DNA of 64,000 bases from Sporosarcina gallistercoris. Lineage in GTDB: Bacteria > Bacillota > Bacilli > Bacillales_A > Planococcaceae. Position numbers and translations under genes: made by a program. The notes under the pieces were generated by a model. It ran no database searches, was not told where the DNA came from, and saw only the letters and a program-made list of their open reading frames with translations. Location: contig NZ_JACSQY010000004.1 of NCBI RefSeq assembly GCF_014836415.1, positions 146,520-210,519 of the forward strand. Direction: 5' to 3'. This document shows positions 18,044-27,230 of this stretch, piece by piece. Each line of letters opens with the position of its first letter. Position 1 is the stretch's first letter.

Positions 18044-19057
18044 TTAAAGCTTTACAACTTGAGTTAGATTTCGCGGTTTGTCAGGATCAAAACCTAAACT
18101 GATGGCACGGTGATATGCTATTAGTTGCAAGGCCGGGAGGTAAACTGCATGTCGGTTACGATCATTGATTGTATCGGTCAATCTAATGATTTCATTCGTT
18201 TCAAATTTATCTACTACGGGACCTACAACAAGGACATGACCGCCTAAACTTCTAATATCTTTGACAAGTTCTTGATCATATGCTGCTGTTTCTATTTGAG
18301 CTAACAGAATTACAGCTGTTGACTCATCTACAATTGAAATAGGTCCGTGTCTAAATTCAAGACTGGAGTAACTTTCGCACTCTGTTTGTGTCATTTCTTT
18401 CAATTTCAATGTCGCTTCTTTTGCCAAGCCGTTATATGAACCCGAACCAAGGAAGATGAATCTTTGCTTTGAATGGTCATCAGCTAAAGATTTTACATTA
18501 TTTTCATCTGACAACGCTTCTTGAACGATTGCTGGAACTCGTTTCAGTTGTTCCAAATCCTCTACAGAATTGGCTTGTTTCGCCGAGTACAATTGCAATG
18601 CAAATAACATATTTGTGAAAGATTGGGTCATGACAACACTTTTCTCGGATATATGATCTAGTGCAATCACTTGGTCAGCTAAGTCTTCCATCGGCGTACC
18701 TGAATTACAAGTCACCGCAAGCGTCTGGATGTCGCTTTTACCTTTTACATGCTCAAGTGCAAGGATTATTTCAGACGTTGTTCCTGATCGTGAAATCCCA
18801 ACGATTAAATACTTTTTCCCAGGAACAATTAGAGTAGACTCGTGCAAAAAGAGCTCTGATGCCGGGACTGCTGCTGTAAGTTGACCAGTCACTGACTGAT
18901 AGATTTTAGCTGCTGAAGATGCTAAATAAAAGGATGTTCCACAACCTGTAAATAGTACTTGATCAACCGAATTCTGATCGAATTTCATTTCCCTCAACAA
19001 ATCATATGTCCTTTGTAACTGATCCGCCTGACTCTTAATTTCATTATACGTATGCAT
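18044..19057 (-). CDS. SIS-domain amino-sugar-phosphate deaminase/isomerase
   Basis: A 337-residue protein with two SIS domains, like the isomerase half of GlmS. Motifs are T-G-C-G-T-S-F near residue 38, I-S-R-S-G-T-T near 88, T-Q-S-F-T near 147, E-F-R-H-G-P near 227 and the C-terminal D-P-D-K-P-R-N-L-T near 325, typical of AgaS, NagB-II and FrlB enzymes. In this operon it most likely deaminates galactosamine-6-phosphate (AgaS, giving tagatose-6-phosphate) because a tagatose-type kinase and aldolase precede it; glucosamine-6-phosphate deaminase is the alternative. 19 bases separate it from each neighbour. Confidence 0.87.
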   Translation of the reverse strand: MHTYNEIKSQADQLQRTYDLLREMKFDQNSVDQVLFTGCGTSFYLASSAAKIYQSVTGQLTAAVPASELFLHESTLIVPGKKYLIVGISRSGTTSEIILALEHVKGKSDIQTLAVTCNSGTPMEDLADQVIALDHISEKSVVMTQSFTNMLFALQLYSAKQANSVEDLEQLKRVPAIVQEALSDENNVKSLADDHSKQRFIFLGSGSYNGLAKEATLKLKEMTQTECESYSSLEFRHGPISIVDESTAVILLAQIETAAYDQELVKDIRSLGGHVLVVGPVVDKFETNEIIRLTDTINDRNRHAVYLPALQLIAYHRAISLGFDPDKPRNLTQVVKL

Positions 19058-19075
19058 ATATATACCCCATTCTAA

Positions 19076-20005
19076 TTAGATTTTTTCCAATGTGATTTTA
19101 TTCATCAAAGATTCAACGATTTGTTTCTCGATATAACCTATATCTTCGTGCATGGCGTTAGAAGTTCCACATGCGATTGCCCTTTTATAAGTTGTGAACA
19201 CGTCTTCTCCCATCGCACAACCGTATACGAAACCACCAACAAACGCATCGCCGCTTCCTACAGTATTCACAGGCTGAATTCCTGGAGCATTAACTTTATA
19301 ATTACCGGATTTATTCATAATTATTGCACCGCTTTTCCCTAGGGTGAAACACACGTGTTCAATTCCACTTTCAATAAATCTTTTACCAGCTTCTAGCAGG
19401 TCCGATTCAGATAACACACTTTTCCCTAGGATACTGGCGATTTCCTCTTCATTTGGCTTAATTGCAAAAGGGATTGCTTTAATTCCTAATGCAAGCGCTG
19501 GTCCACTTGAATCGAGAACTGCTTTTGCTCCATTGGCATTAATGATTTCAATCATTTGAGCATACGCATTTTCTGGAACCCCCTTAGGAAGACTTCCAGA
19601 TAGGACAAACCATTTTACCTCTAGCGACTTAAGGGTTAACCAATGGAGTAGAGAGGACCATTCATCCGTAGATATAACAGGTCCACTTTCGAGTAATTCT
19701 GTACCTTTACCATCTTCAAGATTTAAAACTGTTAAACAAACACGACTTTCTTCGGTAATCCGGATCAGCTCATTTGGAATAGAACGAGCATCCAAAAACT
19801 GACGAATCACATCACCGTTGTTTCCTCCTGCAAATCCCCCTACGTCCACGTCAGCCCCAGAACTTTTAACTACTTTTGCGACGTTCATACCTTTTCCGCC
19901 TGCGTCCTTCACAATAGACGCGATACGATTTACTCCCCCTACACTCAATGATTCTACCTGATAGATTTGATCGATAGCAGCATTCAGAGTAATGGTTGTA
20001 ATCAT
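19076..20005 (-). CDS. PfkB-family 1-phosphofructokinase/tagatose-6-phosphate kinase
   Basis: A 309-residue PfkB-family kinase of the LacC/FruK branch. Motifs: T-L-N-A-A-I-D at residues 6-12, G-G-K-G-M-N-V-A near 37, L-S-G-S-L-P-K-G near 128 and the C-terminal anion hole with catalytic Asp, N-T-V-G-S-G-D-A near 250. It phosphorylates C1 of a ketohexose phosphate. With the class II aldolase it would convert tagatose-6-phosphate through the 1,6-bisphosphate to triose phosphates. Its ATG overlaps the aldolase stop by 4 bases, so the two are translationally coupled. Confidence 0.88.
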   Translation of the reverse strand: MITTITLNAAIDQIYQVESLSVGGVNRIASIVKDAGGKGMNVAKVVKSSGADVDVGGFAGGNNGDVIRQFLDARSIPNELIRITEESRVCLTVLNLEDGKGTELLESGPVISTDEWSSLLHWLTLKSLEVKWFVLSGSLPKGVPENAYAQMIEIINANGAKAVLDSSGPALALGIKAIPFAIKPNEEEIASILGKSVLSESDLLEAGKRFIESGIEHVCFTLGKSGAIIMNKSGNYKVNAPGIQPVNTVGSGDAFVGGFVYGCAMGEDVFTTYKRAIACGTSNAMHEDIGYIEKQIVESLMNKITLEKI

Positions 20006-20844
20006 GCTTGTAACATCCTAACTTTTTTTTCAACAAGCTTCGTCAATGACTCTCTTGCAGGTAGAAAATACTTTCTTGGATCGTTTTCAGCAGGATGTTC
20101 TATAAAATAGGAGCGTAACTGCTCTGCGAATAAATCCTTAAGTTCAGTTGAGAAATTGACTTTGCTTACCCCCAGTCCGATTGCCTTTCTCACACTTTCT
20201 TCAGAGACACCTGATGCTCCGTGCATGACTAGTGGAACATTGGTCGCTTGGCGGATTTGATCGAGTAAATCGAATTGCAACTTCGGTTCTTCACGATATG
20301 CACCATGGGCAGTTCCAAAAGCAGGAGCAAAAGAGTCTATCCCAGTCTCATGAACAAACCGTCCCGCCATCTCAGGATCTGTGAATACTGATTTCGTTTC
20401 ATCGACCACGACATCGTCTTCTACTCCTCCTATTGTTCCAAGTTCTGCTTCCACTGGTACGCCGACCGCCTTCGAAACTTCTACAACACGTTTGACAAGT
20501 TTAATATTGTCTTCAAAAGGTAATCCTGAACCATCAATCATGACCGATGTATACCCTGCACGAAGACATTCCATGACATGTTTAAGAGACTCTCCATGAT
20601 CAAGATGAAGGGCTACAGGAACAGAAGACTGCTCCGCTGCCGCATTTGCTAACGCAATTAGATAAGGCATCTCGAAATATTTGTATGTACTTGAAGTTGT
20701 CTGCAAAATTACAGGAACACCTGCAGCCTCAGCCCCCGAGATAATAGCTTTCATAATTTCTAAATTATGCACACCGAATGCACCAACAGCATATCGGTTC
20801 GCATATGCATCTTCTAAAATTTCTTTCGTTGTGACTAATGTCAT
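20002..20844 (-). CDS. class II aldolase, KbaY/GatY tagatose-bisphosphate type
   Basis: A 280-residue class II aldolase. The metal ligands are visible in H-L-D-H-G near residue 82, E-A-E-L-G-T near 133, G-T-A-H-G near 178 and M-H-G-A-S-G near 207; the catalytic Asp is in the first motif. Sequence features and length (280-285) match KbaY/GatY more than glycolytic FbaA. Reaction: tagatose- (or fructose-) 1,6-bisphosphate to glyceraldehyde-3-P and DHAP. First gene of the kinase/deaminase/ROK set, with the 17-bp motif 26 bases upstream of its start. Confidence 0.87.
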   Translation of the reverse strand: MTLVTTKEILEDAYANRYAVGAFGVHNLEIMKAIISGAEAAGVPVILQTTSSTYKYFEMPYLIALANAAAEQSSVPVALHLDHGESLKHVMECLRAGYTSVMIDGSGLPFEDNIKLVKRVVEVSKAVGVPVEAELGTIGGVEDDVVVDETKSVFTDPEMAGRFVHETGIDSFAPAFGTAHGAYREEPKLQFDLLDQIRQATNVPLVMHGASGVSEESVRKAIGLGVSKVNFSTELKDLFAEQLRSYFIEHPAENDPRKYFLPARESLTKLVEKKVRMLQA

Positions 20845-20869
20845 AGTATAACCTCTTTTCCGTTAGTGG

Positions 20870-20886
20870 GTTGTCGGTACAAGTTT
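20870..20886. promoter_or_regulatory. candidate amino-sugar regulon operator, copy 1
   Basis: GGTTGTCGGTACAAGTT, with TTGT and ACAA as an inverted pair. The same 17 bases with one change occur at 29610-29626 upstream of the lacI gene. Being placed just before the aldolase start and beside the GntR gene, it is a natural operator candidate. Confidence 0.55.
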
Positions 20887-20900
20887 AAGCAAAATCTGAG

Positions 20901-20924
20901 ACACATAGTGGAGTCTATGTGCCT
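20901..20924 (-). terminator. stem-loop at the end of the GntR gene
   Basis: GACACATAG / CTATGTGCC pair at 8 of 9 positions around a 6-base loop, overlapping the GntR stop codon. The downstream minus-strand sequence is only moderately T-rich, so this may be an attenuator rather than a full terminator. Confidence 0.4.
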
Positions 20925-21655
20925 TAAACTAAATCCGTATAAAATCTACATCGATCTCCCCGTACGATCGAAATGCAGAATTCTACTGGTGTATCATGTG
21001 TATCATAAGCGGTTCTTTCAAGCAGTAACGCCGGTTTGCCGACTTCCGTCTTTAAATACTCGCTCTCCTGTTCACGGATCAATACGGGTTCAAAAGCTTC
21101 TTTTGCACGCACTACAGTCACTCCATATCGAGATGCCAATAGTCCATAAAGCGACGTAACCCCGACTTCGAACAAATCTTCTTTGTTCTGTACAATCGAT
21201 TTTGGCATATAGGACGCTTCTAAGATGATCGGTTCGCCGTCCGCACAACGGACTCGTTTCATCATGACGACGTTCTCATCTGCAGCTAATTGCAATCCCT
21301 CAATAACTGCAGCTGGCGGTTCCACCTCATCCACCTCTATTACAATATCACTCGGATTAAATCCTTTTTCTTTCAACACTTGGCTAAAGCTGTAAAATCC
21401 ACCTAATGATTGTTCGAATTTAGGATGCGATACAAATGTACCTTTTCCTTGTATGCGGAACAGCGTACCTTCCTGCACCATCTCTTCTATTGCTTTTTTA
21501 GCAGTATTCCTGCTCACATTGAATACGGTCATTAATTGATTTTCAGAATCGATCTTATCGCCTGGCCGCCATTCTCCCGATTTAATACGTGCATCTAATC
21601 GTTGTTTGACTTGATAATATAATGGAATAATACTCCCTTGTTCTAGAGGTTTCAT
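20924..21655 (-). CDS. GntR/HutC-family regulator of the amino-sugar genes
   Basis: A 243-residue regulator with an N-terminal winged helix (I-P-L-Y-Y-Q-V-K-Q-R-L near residue 10; S-R-N-T-A-K-K-A-I near 47) and a UTRA effector domain from about residue 90. It resembles NagR (YvoA) and the GntR-type AgaR regulators, which sense GlcN-6-P, GlcNAc-6-P or GalNAc pathway phosphates. It lies between the deacetylase gene and the aldolase gene on the same strand. The 17-bp motifs at 20870 and 29610 are candidate targets. The ligand is inferred. Confidence 0.88.
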   Translation of the reverse strand: MKPLEQGSIIPLYYQVKQRLDARIKSGEWRPGDKIDSENQLMTVFNVSRNTAKKAIEEMVQEGTLFRIQGKGTFVSHPKFEQSLGGFYSFSQVLKEKGFNPSDIVIEVDEVEPPAAVIEGLQLAADENVVMMKRVRCADGEPIILEASYMPKSIVQNKEDLFEVGVTSLYGLLASRYGVTVVRAKEAFEPVLIREQESEYLKTEVGKPALLLERTAYDTHDTPVEFCISIVRGDRCRFYTDLV

Positions 21656-21751
21656 AGTGTTTCATCCTTTTTAAATAGTTCTTATTGTCCAATATATCAT
21701 CACTTCGATGAAATTCACATCTTTTGCAATTTTCAACTATGATTTTACATA

Positions 21752-22972
21752 TTAGTTTCCAAAAGATGACCTATTAATATAAGCGATTTCTCCATTACAA
21801 ATTGTCAAACTGACATTTCCATCTTCATCTATTAATGTAAGATCTGCATCTTTCCCTTTTAGAATACTTCCCTTTCGGTCCTCAACTCCAAGACGTTTTG
21901 CTTGATTCAGTGAAGTAATTTGAGCTTGTTCTGTAAGTGACAGGCCGAGCCACTTTGCCATATTTTTTCTTGCTTCATTCATAGTAATGATGCTTCCTGC
22001 AAGTGATGAGCCATCTTCCAATGTACATTTCCCATTGCTCACTACTACATTGTTTCCGCCTAAGTCATATTTTCCTTCTGACATTCCTTTTGCACGCATC
22101 CCATCTGTAATGACTAGAATTCGCTCAATTCCTTTCAAACGAAGAACCAACTTCAACAAATCCGGATGAAAGTGAAAACCGTCTGGAATGACTTCAACGT
22201 AAACTTCCTCCCTTAAGAGTGCAGCACCAAGAACGCCTGGTTCTCGATGATGAAGTCCACTCATTCCATTAAATAAGTGCGTTGCATTTGAAATTCCAGC
22301 GTCAATCGCGACGTTTGCTTGTTTATAAGTCGCATCTGTATGTCCCATGGATCCGAGAACACCTTGTCTTTGTATCTCCTTAAGAAAACTATGTTCTTCA
22401 TCAAGTTCCGGTGCAAACGTTACAATTCGTATAACGCCTTTAGCTAAACGTTGCCACTCGGTAAATAGATTAAGATTTGGAGAAATAATACACGATACAG
22501 GTTGTGCACCTTTTTGAGTAGAGTTAATGAAAGGTCCTTCAAGATGAATTCCAAGTAATTCCGGGCTAGCTACCTTCTCGTGCTCTTCCATAAATGTTGA
22601 TATCGTAAGAATCGAATCACGAATTTGTTCAGATGTACCAGTCATCGTAGTTGCAAGATATGAAGTAGTACCTTCTTTCGCAAGAGTACGTGCGATTGTA
22701 TCGATTGCCTGTGAAGTAGCGTCCATAAAATCTGATCCACCTGCTCCGTGTACATGAATATCAATCATACCTGGGAGTACATGGTGGTCACGACAATCGA
22801 ACACTCTGATGCGACTATCAATCTTTGGACAAGTACCCATCTGTCCATAGGAGTCAATAATTCCTTCACGTATCAAGAGAAATGCATCTGGCATGATTTC
22901 ATGTTCAAGTACAATTTCCACGTTGGTCAAACAAATTCCATCCACCTTATACACCTTCTTTCCTAGAACCAT
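21752..22972 (-). CDS. nagA: N-acetylhexosamine-6-phosphate deacetylase (NagA/AgaA)
   Basis: A 406-residue amidohydrolase. Visible features: M-I-D-I-H-V-H-G near residue 69 (metal His pair), E-G-P-F near 147 (metal Glu), G-H-T-D-A near 218, A-T-H-L-F-N-G-M near 237, and I-T-D-G-M near 296 (catalytic Asp). It removes acetate from GlcNAc-6-P or GalNAc-6-P; the surrounding tagatose-type genes favour the latter, so AgaA is an equally fair name. The chosen ATG follows the DUF624 stop immediately with a poor ribosome site; an internal GTG ten codons on has a better one. Translation is probably coupled. Confidence 0.88.
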   Translation of the reverse strand: MVLGKKVYKVDGICLTNVEIVLEHEIMPDAFLLIREGIIDSYGQMGTCPKIDSRIRVFDCRDHHVLPGMIDIHVHGAGGSDFMDATSQAIDTIARTLAKEGTTSYLATTMTGTSEQIRDSILTISTFMEEHEKVASPELLGIHLEGPFINSTQKGAQPVSCIISPNLNLFTEWQRLAKGVIRIVTFAPELDEEHSFLKEIQRQGVLGSMGHTDATYKQANVAIDAGISNATHLFNGMSGLHHREPGVLGAALLREEVYVEVIPDGFHFHPDLLKLVLRLKGIERILVITDGMRAKGMSEGKYDLGGNNVVVSNGKCTLEDGSSLAGSIITMNEARKNMAKWLGLSLTEQAQITSLNQAKRLGVEDRKGSILKGKDADLTLIDEDGNVSLTICNGEIAYINRSSFGN

Positions 22973-23623
22973 TCATCGGATACCGTTTTCTGTTTCAAGA
23001 GTTCCATCCATTTCGCCTTTCATCTTAAAAATTTTCGAGGACATCCACGTCAAGAACAAAATCGTGACACTTATCCCGAAAAATGGTAAAAGTCCAGGAA
23101 TGATCAGGAATACTCGATAGAGCAAATACAAACCAACTATGGAACCTGCTCCTTGTAGAGGGAAGGAAATGGTTAACAATACGGATGTTGAAAAATACCG
23201 CGTAAATGGCAGTTCATAGTGTGCAAAAACTTGAAAAATGTTCATGACAATTAATGCATATAAGACCATAATCATGACCATGATTGTTAACATCGCCAAG
23301 CCTGCAGTACCTGGCATCGCGGTTACAATCCGGAAGTTAACGACGAGGAAATACCCGATTCCTATTAAGACAAGTCCAATTTTATTGGACGCAATGAATT
23401 CTTCTTTGTAAGCTTTCCAGTAAATCTTTACAAGCGTCTTGAGATCCTCTTGACCTCTCAAGCGTTTTCTCATAGTGATGAAAAGTCCTACCGTCGCGGG
23501 TGTGATTCCGACAATTACAAGACCCATTATCGTCATCCCTATCCACATTAGTTGTAGAACTGCTAGCATCGTTACGAATTCTACAAATTGATAAAGCTTA
23601 GCTTTCCATCCATGTGTGGGCAT
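22973..23623 (-). CDS. DUF624 (YesL) family membrane protein
   Basis: A 216-residue membrane protein with about five hydrophobic helices and the family feature M-R-K-R-L-R-G near residue 50. DUF624 proteins such as YesL sit in operons with Lpl/Ytc/Yte-type sugar importers and are thought to assist transport; their mechanism is unknown. A strong GGGAGGTGA ribosome site precedes the ATG. It is encoded directly before the deacetylase with no gap, and after the lipoprotein gene with a 66-base gap containing a stem-loop. Confidence 0.87.
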   Translation of the reverse strand: MPTHGWKAKLYQFVEFVTMLAVLQLMWIGMTIMGLVIVGITPATVGLFITMRKRLRGQEDLKTLVKIYWKAYKEEFIASNKIGLVLIGIGYFLVVNFRIVTAMPGTAGLAMLTIMVMIMVLYALIVMNIFQVFAHYELPFTRYFSTSVLLTISFPLQGAGSIVGLYLLYRVFLIIPGLLPFFGISVTILFLTWMSSKIFKMKGEMDGTLETENGIR

Positions 23624-23647
23624 TTCCTGTCACCTCCCTTAAATGGT

Positions 23648-23682
23648 AAAGCTCATACAGGCAAGTTTCCTGTACAAGCTTT
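23648..23682 (-). other. intercistronic stem-loop after lipoprotein gene
   Basis: AAAGCT and TACAGG pair with CCTGTA and AGCTTT around a 7-base loop, with a 2-base internal bulge. No T run follows, so this looks like an mRNA 3'-end stabiliser or partial terminator that would raise lipoprotein expression over downstream genes, as known for other binding-protein operons. Confidence 0.5.
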
Positions 23683-23689
23683 TCGTGCA

Positions 23690-25303
23690 TTAATTTTCTT
23701 TCATTCGATCATATGCACCTTGAGCAATCTCCAAGTATTGGTCGACTCCCATCTTTTCAATAGTCTTCACATAGTCGTCCCATTTACTCAGATCTTGCTT
23801 TCCGGTAATGAATGCTGCTGTAGATTCTTCAACGTACGTATTGATATCTGTCATAATTGCACTTACTTGATCATTCTCTTCAACTGTAAAGTTCAAGCCT
23901 GGTAAAATATCGTCATCTTTAATGCGGAATGGTTTTACTTTTTCGGCATTCGCTCTAGAATTCTCTTTCGATTCAGCGCCTTGGAAAAATTTCTGCTTAA
24001 CGATACCTGGGTAGTAACCACCTGGCCAAGTGAGATATTGACTGATAGCCTGATCCATATTCAAACCGTCCGGGTTATCTGTAATCGTATCTAGATACTT
24101 GAACTTGCCGTCTGCATCTTCTTCATAAGTGGTTCCTTCGAAGCCCATGAAGAACATTTTTGTTCCTTCATCTCCATAGAAATAGTCCATCCATCGAACC
24201 ATTGCTTCTGGATTTTCCGCTTTATCCGTGATTACGAACATACCTAGATTTCCAAGACCGTTGGAAACTGTATTGTATGAGCGCTCCCCTGAAGGACCTT
24301 CTAGTACAGGCATTCCTACATACCCGTCAAGTTTCAACAACTCAGCTGGATCAATTGAGTTCAACACTCCATAATTACCTTTTGAAGAATCTGCTGTGAA
24401 CTCTTGTGGAGTTACCGTGAACACATCTTTGTTAATAAGACCTTCACTATATAACTTGTTTAAATACGTCACTAATTCCTTATATTCATCTGTAGTTGGT
24501 ACAAAACGGAAGTCTTCTGTCCCTTCCTTAAAGTCGAGTGTAATATTCATAGAACCTTGTTTGTTCAGTCCGAAACTTCCTCGCAAGTAAGCTATGAATT
24601 CATCAATTCCATAACCTCCACCCCATGCCATCTCGTCTTGTTGACCATTCCCGTTTGGATCATCATTCTTAATCGCTTTCAATAATTCATAAAAGTCTTC
24701 TGTTGTTTCAGGTTCTTTCATCCCCAGTTTATCCAACCATTCTTGTTTAACCCATGGCGCTTCAGCACGCAACGCTTCAAACTTCGGGTCATAGATTGTA
24801 GGGAATCCATAAATGTTACCATCTGCCATTGTGACCCCTTGTTTAACTGAAGGATATTCGTCCAGTAGCTTTTTAAAGTTCGGTGCGTATTCATCGATAT
24901 AATCGTTCAGCGGAAGGAAAATTCCTTGTTGACCATATTTGATAAGGTCGGTTTTTGAAAACGCGGAAGCGAAATAGACTTCTGGATAATCTCCACTTGT
25001 CAATGTTAAGTTTCGCTTTTCAGCAAGAGCCTCCGTTTGTACTGTTGACCAATCTACTTCGATGTTTGTCATCTTTTCATATTCTTTCCACAGCATAAGA
25101 TCATTCCAGTCTTGCGAAGCAAAAAACTTTGCCGCAAATCCATCCACTTGAATCTTATCGTCGACAATCGGCATCCCTTCAGCATTCACTTTGTTCGCAT
25201 TTTCACTACGTTCTGCTGCTTCATCTGACTTCGTACAAGCCCCAAGAATATTTGCCGCAAGCAATAAACTTGCTGCCATTCCCATATACTTTGTTTTCCC
25301 CAA
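23690..25303 (-). CDS. ABC transporter sugar-binding lipoprotein (LplA/YtcQ type)
   Basis: A 537-residue extracellular solute-binding lipoprotein. The signal peptide ends in the lipobox L-G-A-C, with the lipidated Cys at residue 23. The size (over 500 residues) and the aromatic-rich C-terminal half (W-M-D-Y-F-Y-G-D-E near 355, W-P-G-G-Y-Y near 430) are typical of the LplA/LipO/YtcQ group that takes oligosaccharides. It sits 16 bases after the permease genes. The ligand is inferred from the catabolic genes to be an amino sugar or a glycan containing one. Confidence 0.9.
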   Translation of the reverse strand: MGKTKYMGMAASLLLAANILGACTKSDEAAERSENANKVNAEGMPIVDDKIQVDGFAAKFFASQDWNDLMLWKEYEKMTNIEVDWSTVQTEALAEKRNLTLTSGDYPEVYFASAFSKTDLIKYGQQGIFLPLNDYIDEYAPNFKKLLDEYPSVKQGVTMADGNIYGFPTIYDPKFEALRAEAPWVKQEWLDKLGMKEPETTEDFYELLKAIKNDDPNGNGQQDEMAWGGGYGIDEFIAYLRGSFGLNKQGSMNITLDFKEGTEDFRFVPTTDEYKELVTYLNKLYSEGLINKDVFTVTPQEFTADSSKGNYGVLNSIDPAELLKLDGYVGMPVLEGPSGERSYNTVSNGLGNLGMFVITDKAENPEAMVRWMDYFYGDEGTKMFFMGFEGTTYEEDADGKFKYLDTITDNPDGLNMDQAISQYLTWPGGYYPGIVKQKFFQGAESKENSRANAEKVKPFRIKDDDILPGLNFTVEENDQVSAIMTDINTYVEESTAAFITGKQDLSKWDDYVKTIEKMGVDQYLEIAQGAYDRMKEN

Positions 25304-25319
25304 GTTCTTTTCCCCCTTA

Positions 25320-26198
25320 TTATCCTTTTAGTGAACCTATCATGACGCCTTTCACGAAGTACTTTTGTAAGAACGGATACAGCATCAACATAGGAAGGTT
25401 TGCGACAATAAGAACTGCATATTTCAGTCCTTCTACGCTAAGCTGTTGTGCTAGGAAACTTTCAGAAGTCGTTTGAATCATATCATCCATTTGCCCTTGA
25501 ATAAGTATCTGTCTTAATATCAGTTGCAATGGGAATTTTTCTTGATCCTGCAAGTAAATCAATGCTTGGAAATAAGAATTCCAATGTCCTACCGAATAGA
25601 AAAGCACCATTACCGCAATAACTGGGAAGGACAATGGCAGAACGATATTCCAAAGTATCCGGAAGTTTCCACACCCGTCAATCATGGCAGACTCTTCAAG
25701 TTCATGTGGAATGGATTGGAAAAATGTTCTCATAATTATGATATTCCAGACGGCAACCGCATTCGGGATAATCATGACCCAAAATGTATTGAGCATTCCG
25801 AGATCCTTAATTAGCAAATAAGTTGGTATTAATCCTCCGCTAAAGAATATAGTGAAGACAATGAACGCCATAATAATTCCACGTCCTTTTAAGTCCCTGC
25901 GTGACAATGGGTATGCAGCGAGAATTGTCATAACAACGTTTAAAGCTGTACCTGCCACTGTGTATTTAACAGTGTTGACAAACCCATTGATGATGTCTTT
26001 GTTCTTGAACACTTTTTCATAGGCATCTAGCGTAAACTCCTTCGGCCATAACCATAGTTCTCCTGAAATGACATATTGCGGATTACTCACGGAAGCGCTT
26101 ACCACAAATAGGAGTGGATAAATGACGAGTAAAGCAACAATCGAAAGAAATACATAGTTAAAGATGATGAACGTACGATCTGTTTTAGATTCTCTCAC
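25320..26198 (-). CDS. ABC sugar permease, YtcP/LplC type
   Basis: A 292-residue membrane permease with six predicted helices. The cytoplasmic EAA loop that contacts the ATPase is E-E-S-A-M-I-D-G-C-G-N-F-R-I-L-W near residue 178, followed by L-P-L-S-F-P. It pairs with the next permease upstream to form the channel. The C-terminal K-G-V-M-I-G-S-L-K-G is characteristic of YtcP/LplC proteins. Gap to the other permease is 12 bases. Confidence 0.92.
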   Translation of the reverse strand: MRESKTDRTFIIFNYVFLSIVALLVIYPLLFVVSASVSNPQYVISGELWLWPKEFTLDAYEKVFKNKDIINGFVNTVKYTVAGTALNVVMTILAAYPLSRRDLKGRGIIMAFIVFTIFFSGGLIPTYLLIKDLGMLNTFWVMIIPNAVAVWNIIIMRTFFQSIPHELEESAMIDGCGNFRILWNIVLPLSFPVIAVMVLFYSVGHWNSYFQALIYLQDQEKFPLQLILRQILIQGQMDDMIQTTSESFLAQQLSVEGLKYAVLIVANLPMLMLYPFLQKYFVKGVMIGSLKG

Positions 26199-26210
26199 TC
26201 ATTACGCCTC

Positions 26211-27203
26211 CTACCATAGACTAGTCTCATTCACTTTTTTTGCTATTTGGTTAACCATGATAAGCAGAATGAAGTTGATAATTGAGTTAAATAGACCAAC
26301 CGCTGCAGAGAAGCTATACTGGGCTTCCAAAATACCACTTCGGTAAACAAATGTAGAAATAACATCTGAGGTTGACATGTTTAATGAGTTTTGCATGAGA
26401 TAGACTTTCTCAAATCCAACCGCCATGACCGATCCGGCATTCAGGATGAACAAAATAACGATAGTAGGCATGATTGCAGGAATGTTAATATGGAATATCC
26501 GTTGCAACCTAGATGCCCCATCAATCATCGCTGCTTCATGTTGGGCAGGATCGACTGCCGCTAACGCTGCGATATAGATAATAGAACTCCATCCCATTGT
26601 TTGCCAAACATCCGAGAATACATACAAACTCTTGAACCAGCCCGGTTCGGAGATGAAGTCAATCGGAGTTCCCCCAAAAACTTGTATGACGTTGTTGACT
26701 AGACCATCTGTTTTCAAGAACAGAAGGAGCATACCGACCACAACAACTGTAGAAAGGAAGTGAGGTGCATATATGACTGTTTGCACGAATTTCTTATAAC
26801 GTAAGCTTTTTACTTCGTTTAATAACAGAGCAAGAATAATTGGAATCGGAAACGAGACTACTAATGTAAATACTCCGATTCCCACCGTATTTTTAATGAG
26901 TCGCCAGAAGTAGTAACTGTCAAAGAATCTTTCAAAATGCTTTAGTCCTACCCATGGACTACCGATAATCCCTTTTGAAGCAATAAAGTCTTTGAAAGCG
27001 ATTTGCAAACCGTACAAAGGAAAATAGTGAAATATTAGGAAGTACAAAATGACAGGAGAAATTAATACGTATAGCTGCCAATTCTTTGTAACAGATTTCC
27101 GCCATCTTGCACGTGCCTTCTTTTTTGTTTCTCGACGATATTGTTGTTCATTCACTTTGTCACTCACTTCAAACTTCTCAGCAGCTTCACTGACATTCGC
27201 CAT
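26211..27203 (-). CDS. ABC sugar permease, LplB/YteP type
   Basis: A 330-residue permease with a charged 35-residue N-terminal extension (rich in K, R and E) before the first helix, and six helices in total. The EAA loop is H-E-A-A-M-I-D-G-A-S-R-L-Q-R-I near residue 226. The Y-G-L-Q-I-A-F-K-D near 70 and W-V-G-L-K-H-F near 90 are hallmarks of the LplB/YteP group. Together with the YtcP-type permease and the lipoprotein it lacks only an ATPase, which MsmX can supply. Confidence 0.92.
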   Translation of the reverse strand: MANVSEAAEKFEVSDKVNEQQYRRETKKKARARWRKSVTKNWQLYVLISPVILYFLIFHYFPLYGLQIAFKDFIASKGIIGSPWVGLKHFERFFDSYYFWRLIKNTVGIGVFTLVVSFPIPIILALLLNEVKSLRYKKFVQTVIYAPHFLSTVVVVGMLLLFLKTDGLVNNVIQVFGGTPIDFISEPGWFKSLYVFSDVWQTMGWSSIIYIAALAAVDPAQHEAAMIDGASRLQRIFHINIPAIMPTIVILFILNAGSVMAVGFEKVYLMQNSLNMSTSDVISTFVYRSGILEAQYSFSAAVGLFNSIINFILLIMVNQIAKKVNETSLW

Positions 27204-27230
27204 ACAAACACTCCTTTCCTAATACCGTTG

